NCBI GenBank assembly: GCA_021205755.1
Contig: JAJPWX010000001.1
Span: forward strand, 1-51,694
Length of the DNA: 51,694 bases
Source of the DNA: Lachnospiraceae bacterium
GTDB lineage: Bacteria > Bacillota > Clostridia > Lachnospirales > Lachnospiraceae
Reading direction: 5' to 3'
In this document: piece after piece, positions 27,738 through 37,137 of the stretch
How the letters are laid out: every line of letters starts with the position of its first letter
Numbering within the stretch: the first letter of the stretch is position 1
Notes under the pieces: model-generated
Told to the model about the DNA's origin: nothing
The model's database searches: none
Seen by the model: the letters and a program-made list of their open reading frames with translations, nothing else
Made by a program: the position numbers and the translations under genes

Positions 27738-30326
27738 TTGGAAGATAATGTTTTCGATCAAATAAAGGAAGTAGACCTGAAGAAGACGATGGAGGAGTCG
27801 TATATTGATTATGCGATGAGTGTGATTGCGGCGCGGGCGCTGCCGGATGTCAGGGATGGGCTGAAGCCGGTGCAGCGGCGGGTGCTGTATTCGATGATTG
27901 AGCTGAATAACGGGCCGGATAAGCCGCACAGGAAGTGTGCGCGTATTGTGGGTGATACGATGGGTAAGTATCATCCGCACGGGGACAGTTCGATCTATGG
28001 CGCGCTGGTGAATATGGCGCAGGACTGGTCGACGCATTATCCTCTGGTCGATGGACATGGCAATTTTGGTTCGGTGGACGGTGATGGCGCGGCGGCGATG
28101 CGGTATACGGAGGCGCGTCTGAGCAAAATATCGATGGAGATGTTGGCGGATATCAATAAGGATACCGTGGATTTTGTGCCGAACTTTGATGAGACGGAGC
28201 GGGAGCCGGTAGTGCTGCCGTCACGTTTTCCGAATCTTCTGGTGAATGGGTCGAACGGAATAGCGGTCGGCATGGCGACGAATATTCCTCCGCACAATCT
28301 GCGGGAGGTAATTTCCGCTGTGGTAAAGATGATTGATAACCGTGTGGAGGAAGATCGGGAGACGTCGATTGAGGAGATCATGGAGTGCATTAAGGGTCCG
28401 GATTTTCCGACGGGAGCGCAGATCTTAGGAAAGCGCGGCATTGAGGAGGCTTATCGGACGGGCAAGGGAAAGATTCGCGTCCGTGCGGTGACAAATATTG
28501 AGACGATGAGCAATGGGAAGAGCCGGATTATTGTGACGGAGCTTCCGTTTATGGTGAATAAAGCCCGCCTGATTGAAAAGATGGCGGATCTGGTGAAGGA
28601 AAAGCGGATTGACGGGATTACCGCGATTACGGATGAGTCGAACCGCGAAGGGATGCGGATTAATATTGAGCTGCGCCGCGACGCGAATGCCAATGTGATT
28701 CTGAATCAGCTGTACAAGCATACACAGCTGCAGGATACGTTTGGCATCATTATGCTGGCGCTTGACGGCACGCAGCCAAAGGTGATGAGTATTCATGAGA
28801 TGCTCAGCCTTTATCTGAAGCATCAGGAAGAGGTTGTTACCAGAAGAACAAAGTACGATCTGAATAAGGCACAGGAGCGCGCCCATATTTTGGAGGGCTT
28901 GCTGATCGCGCTGGATAATATTGATGAGGTGATCCGGATTATCCGCGGGTCGCAGAATACACAGGCGGCAAAAGCCGGCCTGATGGAGCGTTTTGGGCTT
29001 ACGGATGCGCAGGCGCAGGCGATTGTCGATATGCGTCTGCGGGCTCTGACCGGTCTGGAGCGCGAGAAGCTGGAATCTGAATACAAAGAGCTGATGCAGA
29101 AGATTGAGGAGTATAAGGCGATTTTGGCGGATGAAAAGCTGCTGCTTGGTGTGATTAAGACAGAAATCAGTGTGATTGCGGAGAAATACGGCGACGACCG
29201 AAAGACGACGATCGGGTTTGACGCGACAGAATTTTCGGCGGAGGATCTGATCCCGAATGAAAATGTGATCATTACCATGACAAATTTGGGATATATTAAG
29301 CGTATGCAGCCGGATAATTTCAAGAGTCAGAACCGCGGCGGCCGCGGCATCAAGGGCATGCAGACGCTGGAAAATGATTACATAGAAGAGCTTCTGATGA
29401 CGTCGACGCATCAGTACCTGATGTTCTTTACGAATAAAGGACGCGTTTACCGTCTGAAAGCGTATGAGATACCGGAAGCAAGCCGGACGGCGCGCGGTAC
29501 GGCGATTGTGAATCTTCTGCAGCTGCAGCCGGATGAGAAGATTAGTGCGTTGATTCCGATCCGGGAATACAAAGAGGGCAGTTATCTGTTTATGGCAACA
29601 AAGAATGGTCTTGTGAAGAAGACTTCGATCAGTGAATTTGCTTTTGTGAGAAAAACTGGTCTTGCTGCCATCACTCTCCGGGAAGATGATGAATTAATTG
29701 AAGTCAAATTTACAGATAATAAAAAGGACATCCTGCTCGTGACAAAATACGGGCAGTGTATCCGTTTCCATGAGACCGATGTTCGCAGTACCGGCCGCAC
29801 TTCGATGGGTGTGATCGGCATGACATTGCAGGATGGCGATGAAGTGGTTGGCATGCAGTTAGATGTGCAGGGAGAGTATCTGCTGGTTGTTTCAGAAAAC
29901 GGTCTTGGCAAATTGACGGAGATGAATGAATTTAAAGTACAGGGCCGCGGCGGCAAGGGAATCAAGTGCTATAAGATTACCGAAAAGACCGGAAATGTAG
30001 TCGGTGCGAAGGCAGTGAACCGCGACAGTGAGATTATGATGATCAGTACGGAAGGCATTATTATCCAGATGTCCTGTGAGGATATTTCAATCAACGGGCG
30101 TGTCGCAAGCGGCGTGAAGCTGATGAATCTCGATGTGAATGAGGAAACCGGCAGTGCGGATAAGGTTGCGAGCATTACAAAAGTGGGTGCAGGCGCAGCT
30201 TCGCAGAATGCAGGGGCGGCAGAGTTGGAGATATCTGATCCGGAAGACGGAGCAGAGGATGAGACAGACTCGGAGCACGATTTATTCGAGAAATTTTCGA
30301 ATGAAAAGTTTTCAGATGAAGAATGA
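27738..30326 (+). CDS. gyrA: DNA gyrase subunit A
   Basis: This 862-residue subunit contains the DNA-cleaving Tyr123 ([12 protein letters not shown]) and the quinolone-resistance region [17 protein letters not shown]. In that region Ser84 is present but residue 88 is Gly, where E. coli has Asp87. The C-terminal beta-pinwheel includes the GyrA-box-type QNRGGRG and later QGRGGKG. The last ~50 residues are acidic. Translation starts at the TTG at 27738, eight bases after AAGGAGG (27724-27730); this gives the standard N terminus [20 protein letters not shown]. It follows gyrB by 33 bases. Confidence 0.98.
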   Translation: MEDNVFDQIKEVDLKKTMEESYIDYAMSVIAARALPDVRDGLKPVQRRVLYSMIELNNGPDKPHRKCARIVGDTMGKYHPHGDSSIYGALVNMAQDWSTHYPLVDGHGNFGSVDGDGAAAMRYTEARLSKISMEMLADINKDTVDFVPNFDETEREPVVLPSRFPNLLVNGSNGIAVGMATNIPPHNLREVISAVVKMIDNRVEEDRETSIEEIMECIKGPDFPTGAQILGKRGIEEAYRTGKGKIRVRAVTNIETMSNGKSRIIVTELPFMVNKARLIEKMADLVKEKRIDGITAITDESNREGMRINIELRRDANANVILNQLYKHTQLQDTFGIIMLALDGTQPKVMSIHEMLSLYLKHQEEVVTRRTKYDLNKAQERAHILEGLLIALDNIDEVIRIIRGSQNTQAAKAGLMERFGLTDAQAQAIVDMRLRALTGLEREKLESEYKELMQKIEEYKAILADEKLLLGVIKTEISVIAEKYGDDRKTTIGFDATEFSAEDLIPNENVIITMTNLGYIKRMQPDNFKSQNRGGRGIKGMQTLENDYIEELLMTSTHQYLMFFTNKGRVYRLKAYEIPEASRTARGTAIVNLLQLQPDEKISALIPIREYKEGSYLFMATKNGLVKKTSISEFAFVRKTGLAAITLREDDELIEVKFTDNKKDILLVTKYGQCIRFHETDVRSTGRTSMGVIGMTLQDGDEVVGMQLDVQGEYLLVVSENGLGKLTEMNEFKVQGRGGKGIKCYKITEKTGNVVGAKAVNRDSEIMMISTEGIIIQMSCEDISINGRVASGVKLMNLDVNEETGSADKVASITKVGAGAASQNAGAAELEISDPEDGAEDETDSEHDLFEKFSNEKFSDEE

Positions 30327-30387
30327 TAAAGAGGAGCATTGAGGAACAGAAGAAGGAGGAACAGGGCAGATAATTGCCTGATACAGG

Positions 30388-31977
30388 ATGAAAATACGCA
30401 GGATGATTGCCATATGGGCGGCAAAAATCATCAGTACGGCGTGCAGGCTTTCCGGCAAACAGGGCGTGACGTTTGCCGGAAAGGTCGCGTTAAGGATTGA
30501 TCCCAATATTTTGCGTGATCTGGCGGGGCAGGTGCGGGAGAAGATTTTTGTGGTCTGCGGCACAAATGGAAAGACAACAACGAATAATCTTTTGTGTTCG
30601 GCGATCGAGCAGGAAACATCGATATCAGGGGAGCACGGGCAGCAGCAGAGCCGGAATTCTGTAAGTGAACCTGTGCATAATAAGGTTGTCTGCAATCATA
30701 CCGGTTCTAATATGTTGGCGGGTGTGGTGGCTGCTTTCGTGCTGGCGGCAAAGAATAACGGAACACTGGACGCGGACTATGCCTGTATTGAGATTGATGA
30801 GGCATCTACCCTGCGCGTACTTCCGCACATGAAGCCGGATTATATGGTGCTGACAAATCTTTTCCGCGATCAGCTTGATCGGTACGGAGAGATTGATATT
30901 ACGATGGATATGCTGAACCGCGCGATGCAGATGGCGCCGGATATGAAAATTATCGTAAACGCGGATGACGCTCTGTCTGCTTATCTGGCGATGGAGAGCG
31001 GACATACTTATATCACTTACGGGATCACGGAGCGCGTATTTTCTGAAGAGGAACAGGGAGAGCAGCACGAGATCCGCGAGGGACGTTTCTGCAAAAAGTG
31101 TGGGGCGAGACTGGACTATGAGTTTTACCATTACAGCCAGATTGGAAAATATAATTGCCCGAATTGCGATTTCACCAGACCGGCAGTGGACTATGAAGCA
31201 TTCGACATTGATATGTCAGAAGGATTGTCTTTTGAGGTTCTGGAGAAGCTGGAAAATTGTCAGGTGGCAGAGAAGAAGAGCGTTGTAAAAAGCGATAGAG
31301 AAGAAACGGATCGTTTTGAAAAAATAGACAGCGGAAACAGGAAATCAGATAGGAACGTACATCAATATGAGAGCCGTCACATTTTCGCAAATTATCACGG
31401 CTTTTATAATATCTATAATATCCTTGCCGCCTATGCGGCGGGCCGTAGTGCCGGACTTGGATTAGAAGATTTTGAGGAGGTTCTTACCGCTTTTCATCCG
31501 CAGAATGGGCGGATGGAGCATTTTCGTATTAAGAATACGGATGTGATCTTAAATCTGGCTAAGAATCCAGCCGGGTTTAATCAGAATATTTCAGCTGTGA
31601 TGGAGGACAAAAAAGAAAAAGATATTATTATCGTGATTAACGACAACGCACAGGATGGGACAGATATATCATGGTTATGGGATGTAGATTTTGACCGTTT
31701 TGGGGCGAAAGTGCGTCAGATGGATGATGCAAATGGAAAGGGAGCAGCTGGCCAAACCATGGGAGAAGGTATTCATTCGATCACGGTCAGCGGTATCCGC
31801 TGTCAGGATATGCGGCTGCGCATGAAGTATGTAAATATTTCATGTGAGATGATTGGGGATGTAAATACGGCGATAGAAGCGCGTCTTGCGGACGGATGCG
31901 GGAATCTGTATGTGCTGGTGAATTATACGGCGTTGTATTCTACAAGGAATATATTGGCGGGGATGGAATGTAAATGA
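30388..31977 (+). CDS. murT: Lipid II isoglutaminyl synthase subunit MurT
   Basis: This 529-residue Mur-ligase-like ATPase forms a complex with GatD to amidate the D-Glu residue of lipid II. The ATP loop CGTNGKTTTNNLL is near residue 52. A four-cysteine zinc ribbon (CKKCGARLDYEFYHY through CPNCDF) lies near residues 231-258, typical of MurT. The C-terminal DUF1727 domain includes NLAKNPAGFNQNISAV. A basic/acidic segment of about 40 residues (near 295-335) after the zinc ribbon is longer than I expect for the family. It overlaps gatD by four bases. Start at the ATG at 30388 gives MKIRRMIAIWAAKII. Confidence 0.94.
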   Translation: MKIRRMIAIWAAKIISTACRLSGKQGVTFAGKVALRIDPNILRDLAGQVREKIFVVCGTNGKTTTNNLLCSAIEQETSISGEHGQQQSRNSVSEPVHNKVVCNHTGSNMLAGVVAAFVLAAKNNGTLDADYACIEIDEASTLRVLPHMKPDYMVLTNLFRDQLDRYGEIDITMDMLNRAMQMAPDMKIIVNADDALSAYLAMESGHTYITYGITERVFSEEEQGEQHEIREGRFCKKCGARLDYEFYHYSQIGKYNCPNCDFTRPAVDYEAFDIDMSEGLSFEVLEKLENCQVAEKKSVVKSDREETDRFEKIDSGNRKSDRNVHQYESRHIFANYHGFYNIYNILAAYAAGRSAGLGLEDFEEVLTAFHPQNGRMEHFRIKNTDVILNLAKNPAGFNQNISAVMEDKKEKDIIIVINDNAQDGTDISWLWDVDFDRFGAKVRQMDDANGKGAAGQTMGEGIHSITVSGIRCQDMRLRMKYVNISCEMIGDVNTAIEARLADGCGNLYVLVNYTALYSTRNILAGMECK

Positions 31978-32693
31978 AGCTGACTATTGGACATCTTTAC
32001 CCGGATTTGCTGAACCTGTACGGTGACCGGGGGAATATACAGTGTATGAAGAAACGTTGTGAGTGGCGCGGCATTGAAGCGGAAGTGATAGAATTTCAGA
32101 TCACGGACGAGGTGGATTTTTCAAACCTGGATATTGTACTTCTCGGCGGCGGCTCTGACCGGGAGCAGATGCTGGTGTGTGAGAAGCTGAAAACGATTCG
32201 CGGGGACTTTCATGCTTATGTGGAGGATGGCGGCTCTGTGATTGCGGTCTGCGGCGGGTATCAGCTGCTTGGACATTATTATGATACCTCAGACGGGCGG
32301 ATTGAGGGTCTTTCTCTGGTGGATTTATATACAGAGCAGGGCAGTCCGCGGCTGATTTCAAATATTGTGATTGAAAATGAAGCGTTTCCGCATCCGATTG
32401 TCGGATTTGAGAACCATGGAGGAAGAACCTTTATCGGAGAAAACGAGCCGCTTGGGAAGGTTTTATTTGGATTTGGAAATAATGGCAAGGACGGTGCGGA
32501 AGGTGTACTTTACAAAAATGTGGTAGGGACGTATCTGCATGGGCCGCTGCTTCCGAAAAATCCGCATATCTGTGACTATCTGCTTGGAAATGCGCTGGAG
32601 AAGAAGTACGGGAAGCGGGAGCTTTCCCCGCTGGATGATACGCAGGAGCTGGAGGCGAACCGGTATATTGTGGAGCGTTTTGTGAAAAGATAG
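31974..32693 (+). CDS. gatD: Lipid II isoglutaminyl synthase glutamine amidotransferase subunit GatD
   Basis: This 239-residue class I amidotransferase (CobB/CobQ type) supplies ammonia to MurT. The nucleophile Cys is in VIAVCGGYQLLGHY (about residue 94) and the active-site His is in TYLHGPLLPKNP. The GGGSDREQ loop near residue 58 is also characteristic. Its ATG overlaps the MurT stop codon (ATGA). Together the pair amidates lipid II, required in many Gram-positive bacteria for efficient crosslinking. Confidence 0.95.
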   Translation: MKLTIGHLYPDLLNLYGDRGNIQCMKKRCEWRGIEAEVIEFQITDEVDFSNLDIVLLGGGSDREQMLVCEKLKTIRGDFHAYVEDGGSVIAVCGGYQLLGHYYDTSDGRIEGLSLVDLYTEQGSPRLISNIVIENEAFPHPIVGFENHGGRTFIGENEPLGKVLFGFGNNGKDGAEGVLYKNVVGTYLHGPLLPKNPHICDYLLGNALEKKYGKRELSPLDDTQELEANRYIVERFVKR

Positions 32694-32760
32694 TTACATT
32701 ATTTTAAAGTATGAAGTATAGTAATCAATATTGTTATATATAATTTAATATTACATTACA

Positions 32761-32805
32761 GTTCACATCAGCACCACACATTTAGCTTTTGGCGTTGATG
32801 TGAAC
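32761..32805. terminator. Hairpin between gatD and the toxin gene
   Basis: GTTCACATCA (32761-32770) and TGATGTGAAC (32796-32805) form a ten-base stem in the convergent gap. The loop is large (25 bases) and T-runs are weak, so it may work as a bidirectional terminator. Confidence 0.55.
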
Positions 32806-32817
32806 AAGTAAAGAGTT

Positions 32818-33078
32818 TTAATCTTCATAGTGTCCTCTACATCTGATGATCCATAGAAAGCCTTGCTCATCGATATCATAAACCAGTCTATTTTCCAAAT
32901 CTATTCTTCGGCTCCATGCTTTTCTATAGCGCAGTGGTTCAGGTTTTCCAATTCCTTCTGATAAACCATTCCGTTCGATATCTTTTATGAGTTCATTGAT
33001 TTTTTTAAGTGTTTTTTTATCTTGTGTCTGCCAGTATAAATAATCGTCCCACGCTCGATCAGACCAGAGTTTATTCAT
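32818..33078 (-). CDS. yoeB: YoeB/Txe-family toxin (ribosome-dependent mRNA interferase)
   Basis: This 86-residue RelE-superfamily toxin matches YoeB: it opens MNKLWSDRAWDDYLYWQTQD, has KINELIKDIERNGLSEGIGKPEPLRY in the middle and ends WIIRCRGHYED. The C-terminal His-Tyr pair and the KPEPL loop are family hallmarks; YoeB cleaves mRNA at the ribosomal A site. It overlaps the antitoxin gene by eight bases, standard for a toxin-antitoxin module. Length is normal, and no disabling mutation is visible. Confidence 0.93.
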   Translation of the reverse strand: MNKLWSDRAWDDYLYWQTQDKKTLKKINELIKDIERNGLSEGIGKPEPLRYRKAWSRRIDLENRLVYDIDEQGFLWIIRCRGHYED

Positions 33079-33325
33079 CTTCTACCTCTATCAATTCATG
33101 TTGTTGTCCTTTGCCGGCTTTTAATTGTTCAATTCCTCTGTCTATGGTATAGAGATATTCAGCATTTTTTAACATCTTCATCATTTGATTGTATTTATCC
33201 AGACTGATAAGGACAACATTTTTTTCTTCCTTACGTGTAACAATTACTGTTTCGTTCTGTTCACAGACGGTGTCACAGTAGTTTTTTAGATTATTGCGCA
33301 TTGTGGAATAATTTATCGCTAACAT
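33071..33325 (-). CDS. yefM: YefM/Phd-family antitoxin
   Basis: This 84-residue protein starts MLAINYSTMRNNLKNYCDTV, followed by TVIVTRKEEKNVVLISLDKYN, the Phd/YefM DNA-binding fold. The acidic C terminus is the toxin-binding tail. The ATG at 33325 has GGAGG eight bases upstream; the frame extends to an earlier ATG at 33373, but that lies within the promoter. It represses its own promoter at TGTACA repeats just upstream. Confidence 0.92.
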   Translation of the reverse strand: MLAINYSTMRNNLKNYCDTVCEQNETVIVTRKEEKNVVLISLDKYNQMMKMLKNAEYLYTIDRGIEQLKAGKGQQHELIEVEDE

Positions 33326-33339
33326 ATATATTACCTCCC

Positions 33340-33400
33340 GTACAATAATTTGTACAAAATATTGTACATTCATTATACTTTATTAGGATTTCTGTGTCAA
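33340..33400 (-). promoter_or_regulatory. Consensus promoter and TGTACA operator of the yefM-yoeB module
   Basis: On the minus strand TTGACA (33395-33400), a 17-base spacer and TATAAT (33372-33377) form a perfect promoter. Downstream, TGTACA half-sites at 33351-33356 and 33363-33368 and GTACA at 33340-33344 match the YefM operator core TGTACA. Their position between -10 and the ribosome binding site fits autorepression. Confidence 0.85.
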
Positions 33401-33416
33401 GATATAGAAAGAAAAT

Positions 33417-33455
33417 AATCGAGTAGAAGGTGTAAAAATTGCCTTCTACTCGATT
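33417..33455 (-). terminator. Terminator of the ABC transporter gene
   Basis: AATCGAGTAGAAGG (33417-33430) and CCTTCTACTCGATT (33442-33455) are perfect inverse complements. On the minus strand the stem is followed by ATTTTCTTTC, a U-rich tail, 20 bases after the stop codon. Confidence 0.85.
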
Positions 33456-33474
33456 AAGATTGGAAAAAGGAGAT

Positions 33475-36400
33475 TTACTCCGTCCGCAGTGCGACTACCG
33501 GATCTTTCTTGGCAGCGCTCCGTGATGGGATGACGCCGGCAATCAGGTTCAGCACAACACTGATGATAACCAGGATAACACCGGCCTCGGTCGGCAGGTA
33601 AGCGTTCAGGCTGGTGATGCCGGTGGCTGTGTGAATCAGGTAGTTGACCGGGATGCAGAGCAGTATGGTTACAATCACGCCAAGAATACCGGAGCAGAAT
33701 CCGATGATGACGGTTTCGGCATTGAACATACTGGATACGTCGCCTTTGGAGGCGCCGATTGCGCGCAGGATACCGATCTCTTTCGTGCGCTCCTGTACGG
33801 AGATCAGAGTGATGACAGCGATCATAATGGACGATACGATCAGGGAGATCGCTACGAAGCCAATCAGTACGTAGGTGATCGCGTTGATAATGGTCGTGAT
33901 GGACGACATCATGATGCCGACGTAATCGGTGTACTGAATTTGCTGCAGGTCGTCGACCCCTTCGTTGTATTCCGCAATCACATCTTCCACCACATCCTTG
34001 TTTTCAAAGGAGGAGGCGTAGAGGTTGATCGAGGAAGGACTGTCCAGATCAATGTATCCCAGCTTGAGCAGATTATCCTCATAGGTGCTGTCAGAAAATT
34101 CCATGATGTTGTCATAGTAATCCGCGCATTCCTCCGCGGTGTAGGATTCCACGACTGCGTCGAGGGCAGCGGCAAGCTCATCGGTACTCATAGAGGCAAG
34201 CTGCTGCGCTACCTGTGCGGCATATTGCTCCGTGATCTGGGAGGTAATGGCCTGTGTAAACAGGGTCTCTATGTCTTCGTCGCTCATACTTTCTACATAT
34301 TCGGCAGCGGTCTCTTCGTCCAGACTCATTTCGGACATCAGAGACTGGACAATGGACTCACGCATGATATCGATGGTATAGTTTGCCATCATTTCATTTA
34401 CAGATGCTTCCAACTGCTCATCGGAGGGGATACTCATGATTTCCATATAGGCTTCCGCCTTGCTTTCATCTGATAATCCTTCGATATAGGAAAGAAATGC
34501 TTCCTGTTTTTCTTCATCGGAGAGGCTGTCGCTGCTGTCCGCAAAAGGCAGATTGGTCAGCACATCGGTGGTTTCATTTTCCACCTGCGCGACGGCTACA
34601 TCGGATTCTCTGGATTTCTCGATTACATATTCGGTCAGTGCGCTTGTGTAAGCGATGCCGTTATCGAGCATGGCGGAAGTCGCGTCTTCGTTTGTCCGGA
34701 TGACGCCGACTACTTTCAGCGTCAGAGCGTTATCATAGAGGTACTGAAGACCGCTTTCTGTCTCGCGTAGATCGATGTAGGTGCCGGTAGTGCTGTCATA
34801 GGAATAGGCGTCGCAGTTTAAAATGACGCGGTATTCCTGCTCACAGATCTCTTCATAAGTCCAGGAGGTATTGTCAATTTCTGCTTCGGTGCCGTCATTT
34901 GCCGCGTCTGCGATTTCCATAATCGTGTCTTCGGAGATCAGGCCGAGCGCATAGAGCGTCATATCGTCAATTTCATTGTTTTCATCGAGAACCAGAACGA
35001 CTTCGTCATAGCTGTTTGGCCAGGAGCCGTAGACCAGATCATACTGCCGTTCCAGAACGTCATTTACATAAGAACCGTCCTTGCCGGAGAGCATTTCCTG
35101 CCAGATAGAGTCGGACATGGTACTCATGGCGGAATAGGAGGACATGGAAGAACTCTCCGCGTCGCCTATCAGGGAGGACATTGTTTCAGAATCGAGATCC
35201 ATGTAGCTGGCCATAATATTCGTGAGAAGATCGGTCACGTCAGACTTTTCAATCTCACCATCTACATTTTTGGTATAAACAGCCAGATCCAGATCATAGG
35301 TATACTGGATGCCGCTTAACGCGTCGTAAAGATCTGATTCTTCATCCTCCAGCTGCTCTTCCAGATAGGCTTTGAAAGAGGCCAGGTCATTCTCACTTTC
35401 TTCCAGGTTATTCATCGCGTTCAACATTTCCTGAAGAGCGGCTTTTTGGTATACTGCGTCATTTTCATGCTCTACAGATGTGTTGGTAACGTTCATAAAG
35501 GTCTCTATAAGAGAACTCATGTCAATGCTTTCCGCCTCCAGCGTCAGCGGGTAGGAGGAAAGGGTATCCTCTTCGACTTCATCGATATAAGAAGTCAGTC
35601 CCTGAGAGATGGAAAGGATCAGCGCGATGCCGATGATACCGATGCTGCCTGCAAAGGCGGTCAGAATGGTGCGCCCTTTCTTTGTCGTCAGGTTCCGCAG
35701 GGAAAGTCCAAAAGAAGTAAACAGCGACATGGACGGCTTTTTCTTTTTGCCGCTGCGGATGCGGTTCTGTTCGTCGCGCTGGGTCTCTTGCCTGATCTCT
35801 TCTGCGGTCAGCGGCATGGAATCGGACTTAATCTCACCGTCCAGCATACGGATGGTACGGGAGGAGTAGCGTTCCGCCAGCTCCGAGTTGTGTGTGACCA
35901 TAATAATCAGGCGGTCATGGGAAATCTTTTTCAGAATCTCCATCACCTGCACGCTCGTCTCGGTATCTAGCGCGCCGGTCGGCTCATCTGCAAGAATGAT
36001 GTCCGGATTGTTTACCAGCGCACGGGCGATGGCTACACGCTGCATCTGCCCGCCGGACATCTCGTTCGGACGCTTGTGCAGCTGGTTGCCAAGGCCTACT
36101 TCCTCCAGTGCGGCTTTTGCGCGCTCGCGGCGCTCTGTTTTTGAGACGCCGGCGAGTGTCAGCGCCAGTTCGACGTTGCGAAGAACGGTCTGATGGGGGA
36201 TCAGATTGTAATTCTGGAAAACAAAGCCGATGGAATGGTTGCGGTAGGTATCCCAGTCCCGATCCTTATATTTTTTTGTAGAAACACCATTGATAATCAG
36301 ATCGCCTTCTGTGTACTGATCCAGGCCGCCGATGATGTTCAGCATCGTCGTCTTGCCACAGCCAGATGGCCCTAATATTGCTACAAATTCACTGCTGCGG

Positions 36401-36483
36401 AACTTCAGGTCAATTCCCTTCAGTGCGTGGACGGTATTTTCACCGGCAAGGTAATCCTTTTTGATGGATTTTAATTCAAGCAT
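33475..36483 (-). CDS. ABC transporter: fused ATPase and MacB/FtsX-like permease with a very large extracellular domain
   Basis: This 1002-residue protein joins an N-terminal ATPase (Walker A GPSGCGKTT near residue 40, signature MSGGQMQRVAIARAL, Walker B IILADEP) to an FtsX-type permease. The first transmembrane helix lies near residues 275-300 (AFAGSIGIIGIALILSISQG). An extracellular region of about 560 residues, acidic and Ser/Asp/Glu/Tyr-rich, follows. Three more helices are at the C terminus (about 880-995). MacB-type proteins mechanically couple ATP use to extracytoplasmic events instead of moving a substrate through the membrane. The ATG at 36483 starts MLELKSIKKDYL and follows GAAAGG; the earlier frame start at 36558 is unlikely. 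Substrate unknown. Confidence 0.9.
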   Translation of the reverse strand: MLELKSIKKDYLAGENTVHALKGIDLKFRSSEFVAILGPSGCGKTTMLNIIGGLDQYTEGDLIINGVSTKKYKDRDWDTYRNHSIGFVFQNYNLIPHQTVLRNVELALTLAGVSKTERRERAKAALEEVGLGNQLHKRPNEMSGGQMQRVAIARALVNNPDIILADEPTGALDTETSVQVMEILKKISHDRLIIMVTHNSELAERYSSRTIRMLDGEIKSDSMPLTAEEIRQETQRDEQNRIRSGKKKKPSMSLFTSFGLSLRNLTTKKGRTILTAFAGSIGIIGIALILSISQGLTSYIDEVEEDTLSSYPLTLEAESIDMSSLIETFMNVTNTSVEHENDAVYQKAALQEMLNAMNNLEESENDLASFKAYLEEQLEDEESDLYDALSGIQYTYDLDLAVYTKNVDGEIEKSDVTDLLTNIMASYMDLDSETMSSLIGDAESSSMSSYSAMSTMSDSIWQEMLSGKDGSYVNDVLERQYDLVYGSWPNSYDEVVLVLDENNEIDDMTLYALGLISEDTIMEIADAANDGTEAEIDNTSWTYEEICEQEYRVILNCDAYSYDSTTGTYIDLRETESGLQYLYDNALTLKVVGVIRTNEDATSAMLDNGIAYTSALTEYVIEKSRESDVAVAQVENETTDVLTNLPFADSSDSLSDEEKQEAFLSYIEGLSDESKAEAYMEIMSIPSDEQLEASVNEMMANYTIDIMRESIVQSLMSEMSLDEETAAEYVESMSDEDIETLFTQAITSQITEQYAAQVAQQLASMSTDELAAALDAVVESYTAEECADYYDNIMEFSDSTYEDNLLKLGYIDLDSPSSINLYASSFENKDVVEDVIAEYNEGVDDLQQIQYTDYVGIMMSSITTIINAITYVLIGFVAISLIVSSIMIAVITLISVQERTKEIGILRAIGASKGDVSSMFNAETVIIGFCSGILGVIVTILLCIPVNYLIHTATGITSLNAYLPTEAGVILVIISVVLNLIAGVIPSRSAAKKDPVVALRTE

Positions 36484-36700
36484 GGTTGCGCCTTTCTTAA
36501 TATTGAGATAATAGTTCAGAACAGTATAGAAAAGACAGGTGCTGTTCCGAATAATCATGCTATTTTCTCTCGCATTATTGCAAATTGGTATATTTTTGTC
36601 AACCAGTCACGAGAAAATTAATGGATTTTAGAAAAAGTTTATAACCTTCTTTTTTGTCACAATTTCGCGATTCTGTTACCATAAGATAAGAAAAAGGCTC
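36484..36700. other. Divergent spacer between the ABC transporter and the SAM riboswitch
   Basis: It contains a 37-base inverted repeat, TTCAGAACAG (36515-36524) facing CTGTTCCGAA (36542-36551), that resembles the ends of the 40133-40310 element. Nothing else was recognised. Confidence 0.45.
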
Positions 36701-36729
36701 TTGACAAGACGTGAAAATAGCAGTACCTT
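36701..36729 (+). promoter_or_regulatory. Promoter of the SAM riboswitch-metK unit
   Basis: TTGACA (36701-36706), 17 bases, then TACCTT (36724-36729). It lies 32 bases before the riboswitch. Confidence 0.55.
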
Positions 36730-36760
36730 ATAGCCTGTACAATTTAACAACTGCTTTTCT

Positions 36761-36980
36761 CTTATTCAGAGTGGTGGAGATACATAGGATCTGTGAAGCC
36801 ACGGCAACCCCGTTGAGGTTTGTCTGATATGCTTTGTTTATCGGGATCTATTGAGATGATAAAAGTGATTGTCGGCAAATAACCAGTCGGAAGGTGCCAA
36901 CCTGAGCGAGTAAACTCGAACAATAAGGGGATTTGATGATTGAATATTGAGTCCGCCTTTGTGGTGGACTTATTTGTCGT
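36761..36980 (+). ncRNA. SAM-I (S-box) riboswitch with intrinsic terminator
   Basis: The aptamer at 36761-36927 has the S-box signature: an outer stem CTTATT/AATAAG, then AGAGTGGTGGAGA, then GAAGCCACGGCAACC, and the second conserved part GGAAGGTGCCAACCTGAGCGAG. A long extra P3-like hairpin (about 36823-36880) is present. After the aptamer, AGTCCGCC (36950-36957) pairs with GGTGGACT (36963-36970), followed by TATTTGTC, forming the terminator. When SAM is abundant transcription stops, so metK is made when SAM is low. The class is sure from the conserved core and the downstream gene. Confidence 0.93.
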
Positions 36981-37137
36981 TACAAGGATTTTTTCTGTAA
37001 TGACTAAAATCAGGATTGCTGAATCAGAGTGGTTTGGCTGCGAATCATAAACTTAAGTGAGAGCATCAGGAAAAGGCCGGGATATATTTTTTGCCGGTGG
37101 AGAAAAACAAATATGAGATGAAGAAAGGATGAACAAA

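Noticed and set aside
28425-29411. 328-codon ORF antisense to gyrA
   Set aside because: A shadow of gyrA codon use; repetitive leucine/histidine/arginine composition without domain.
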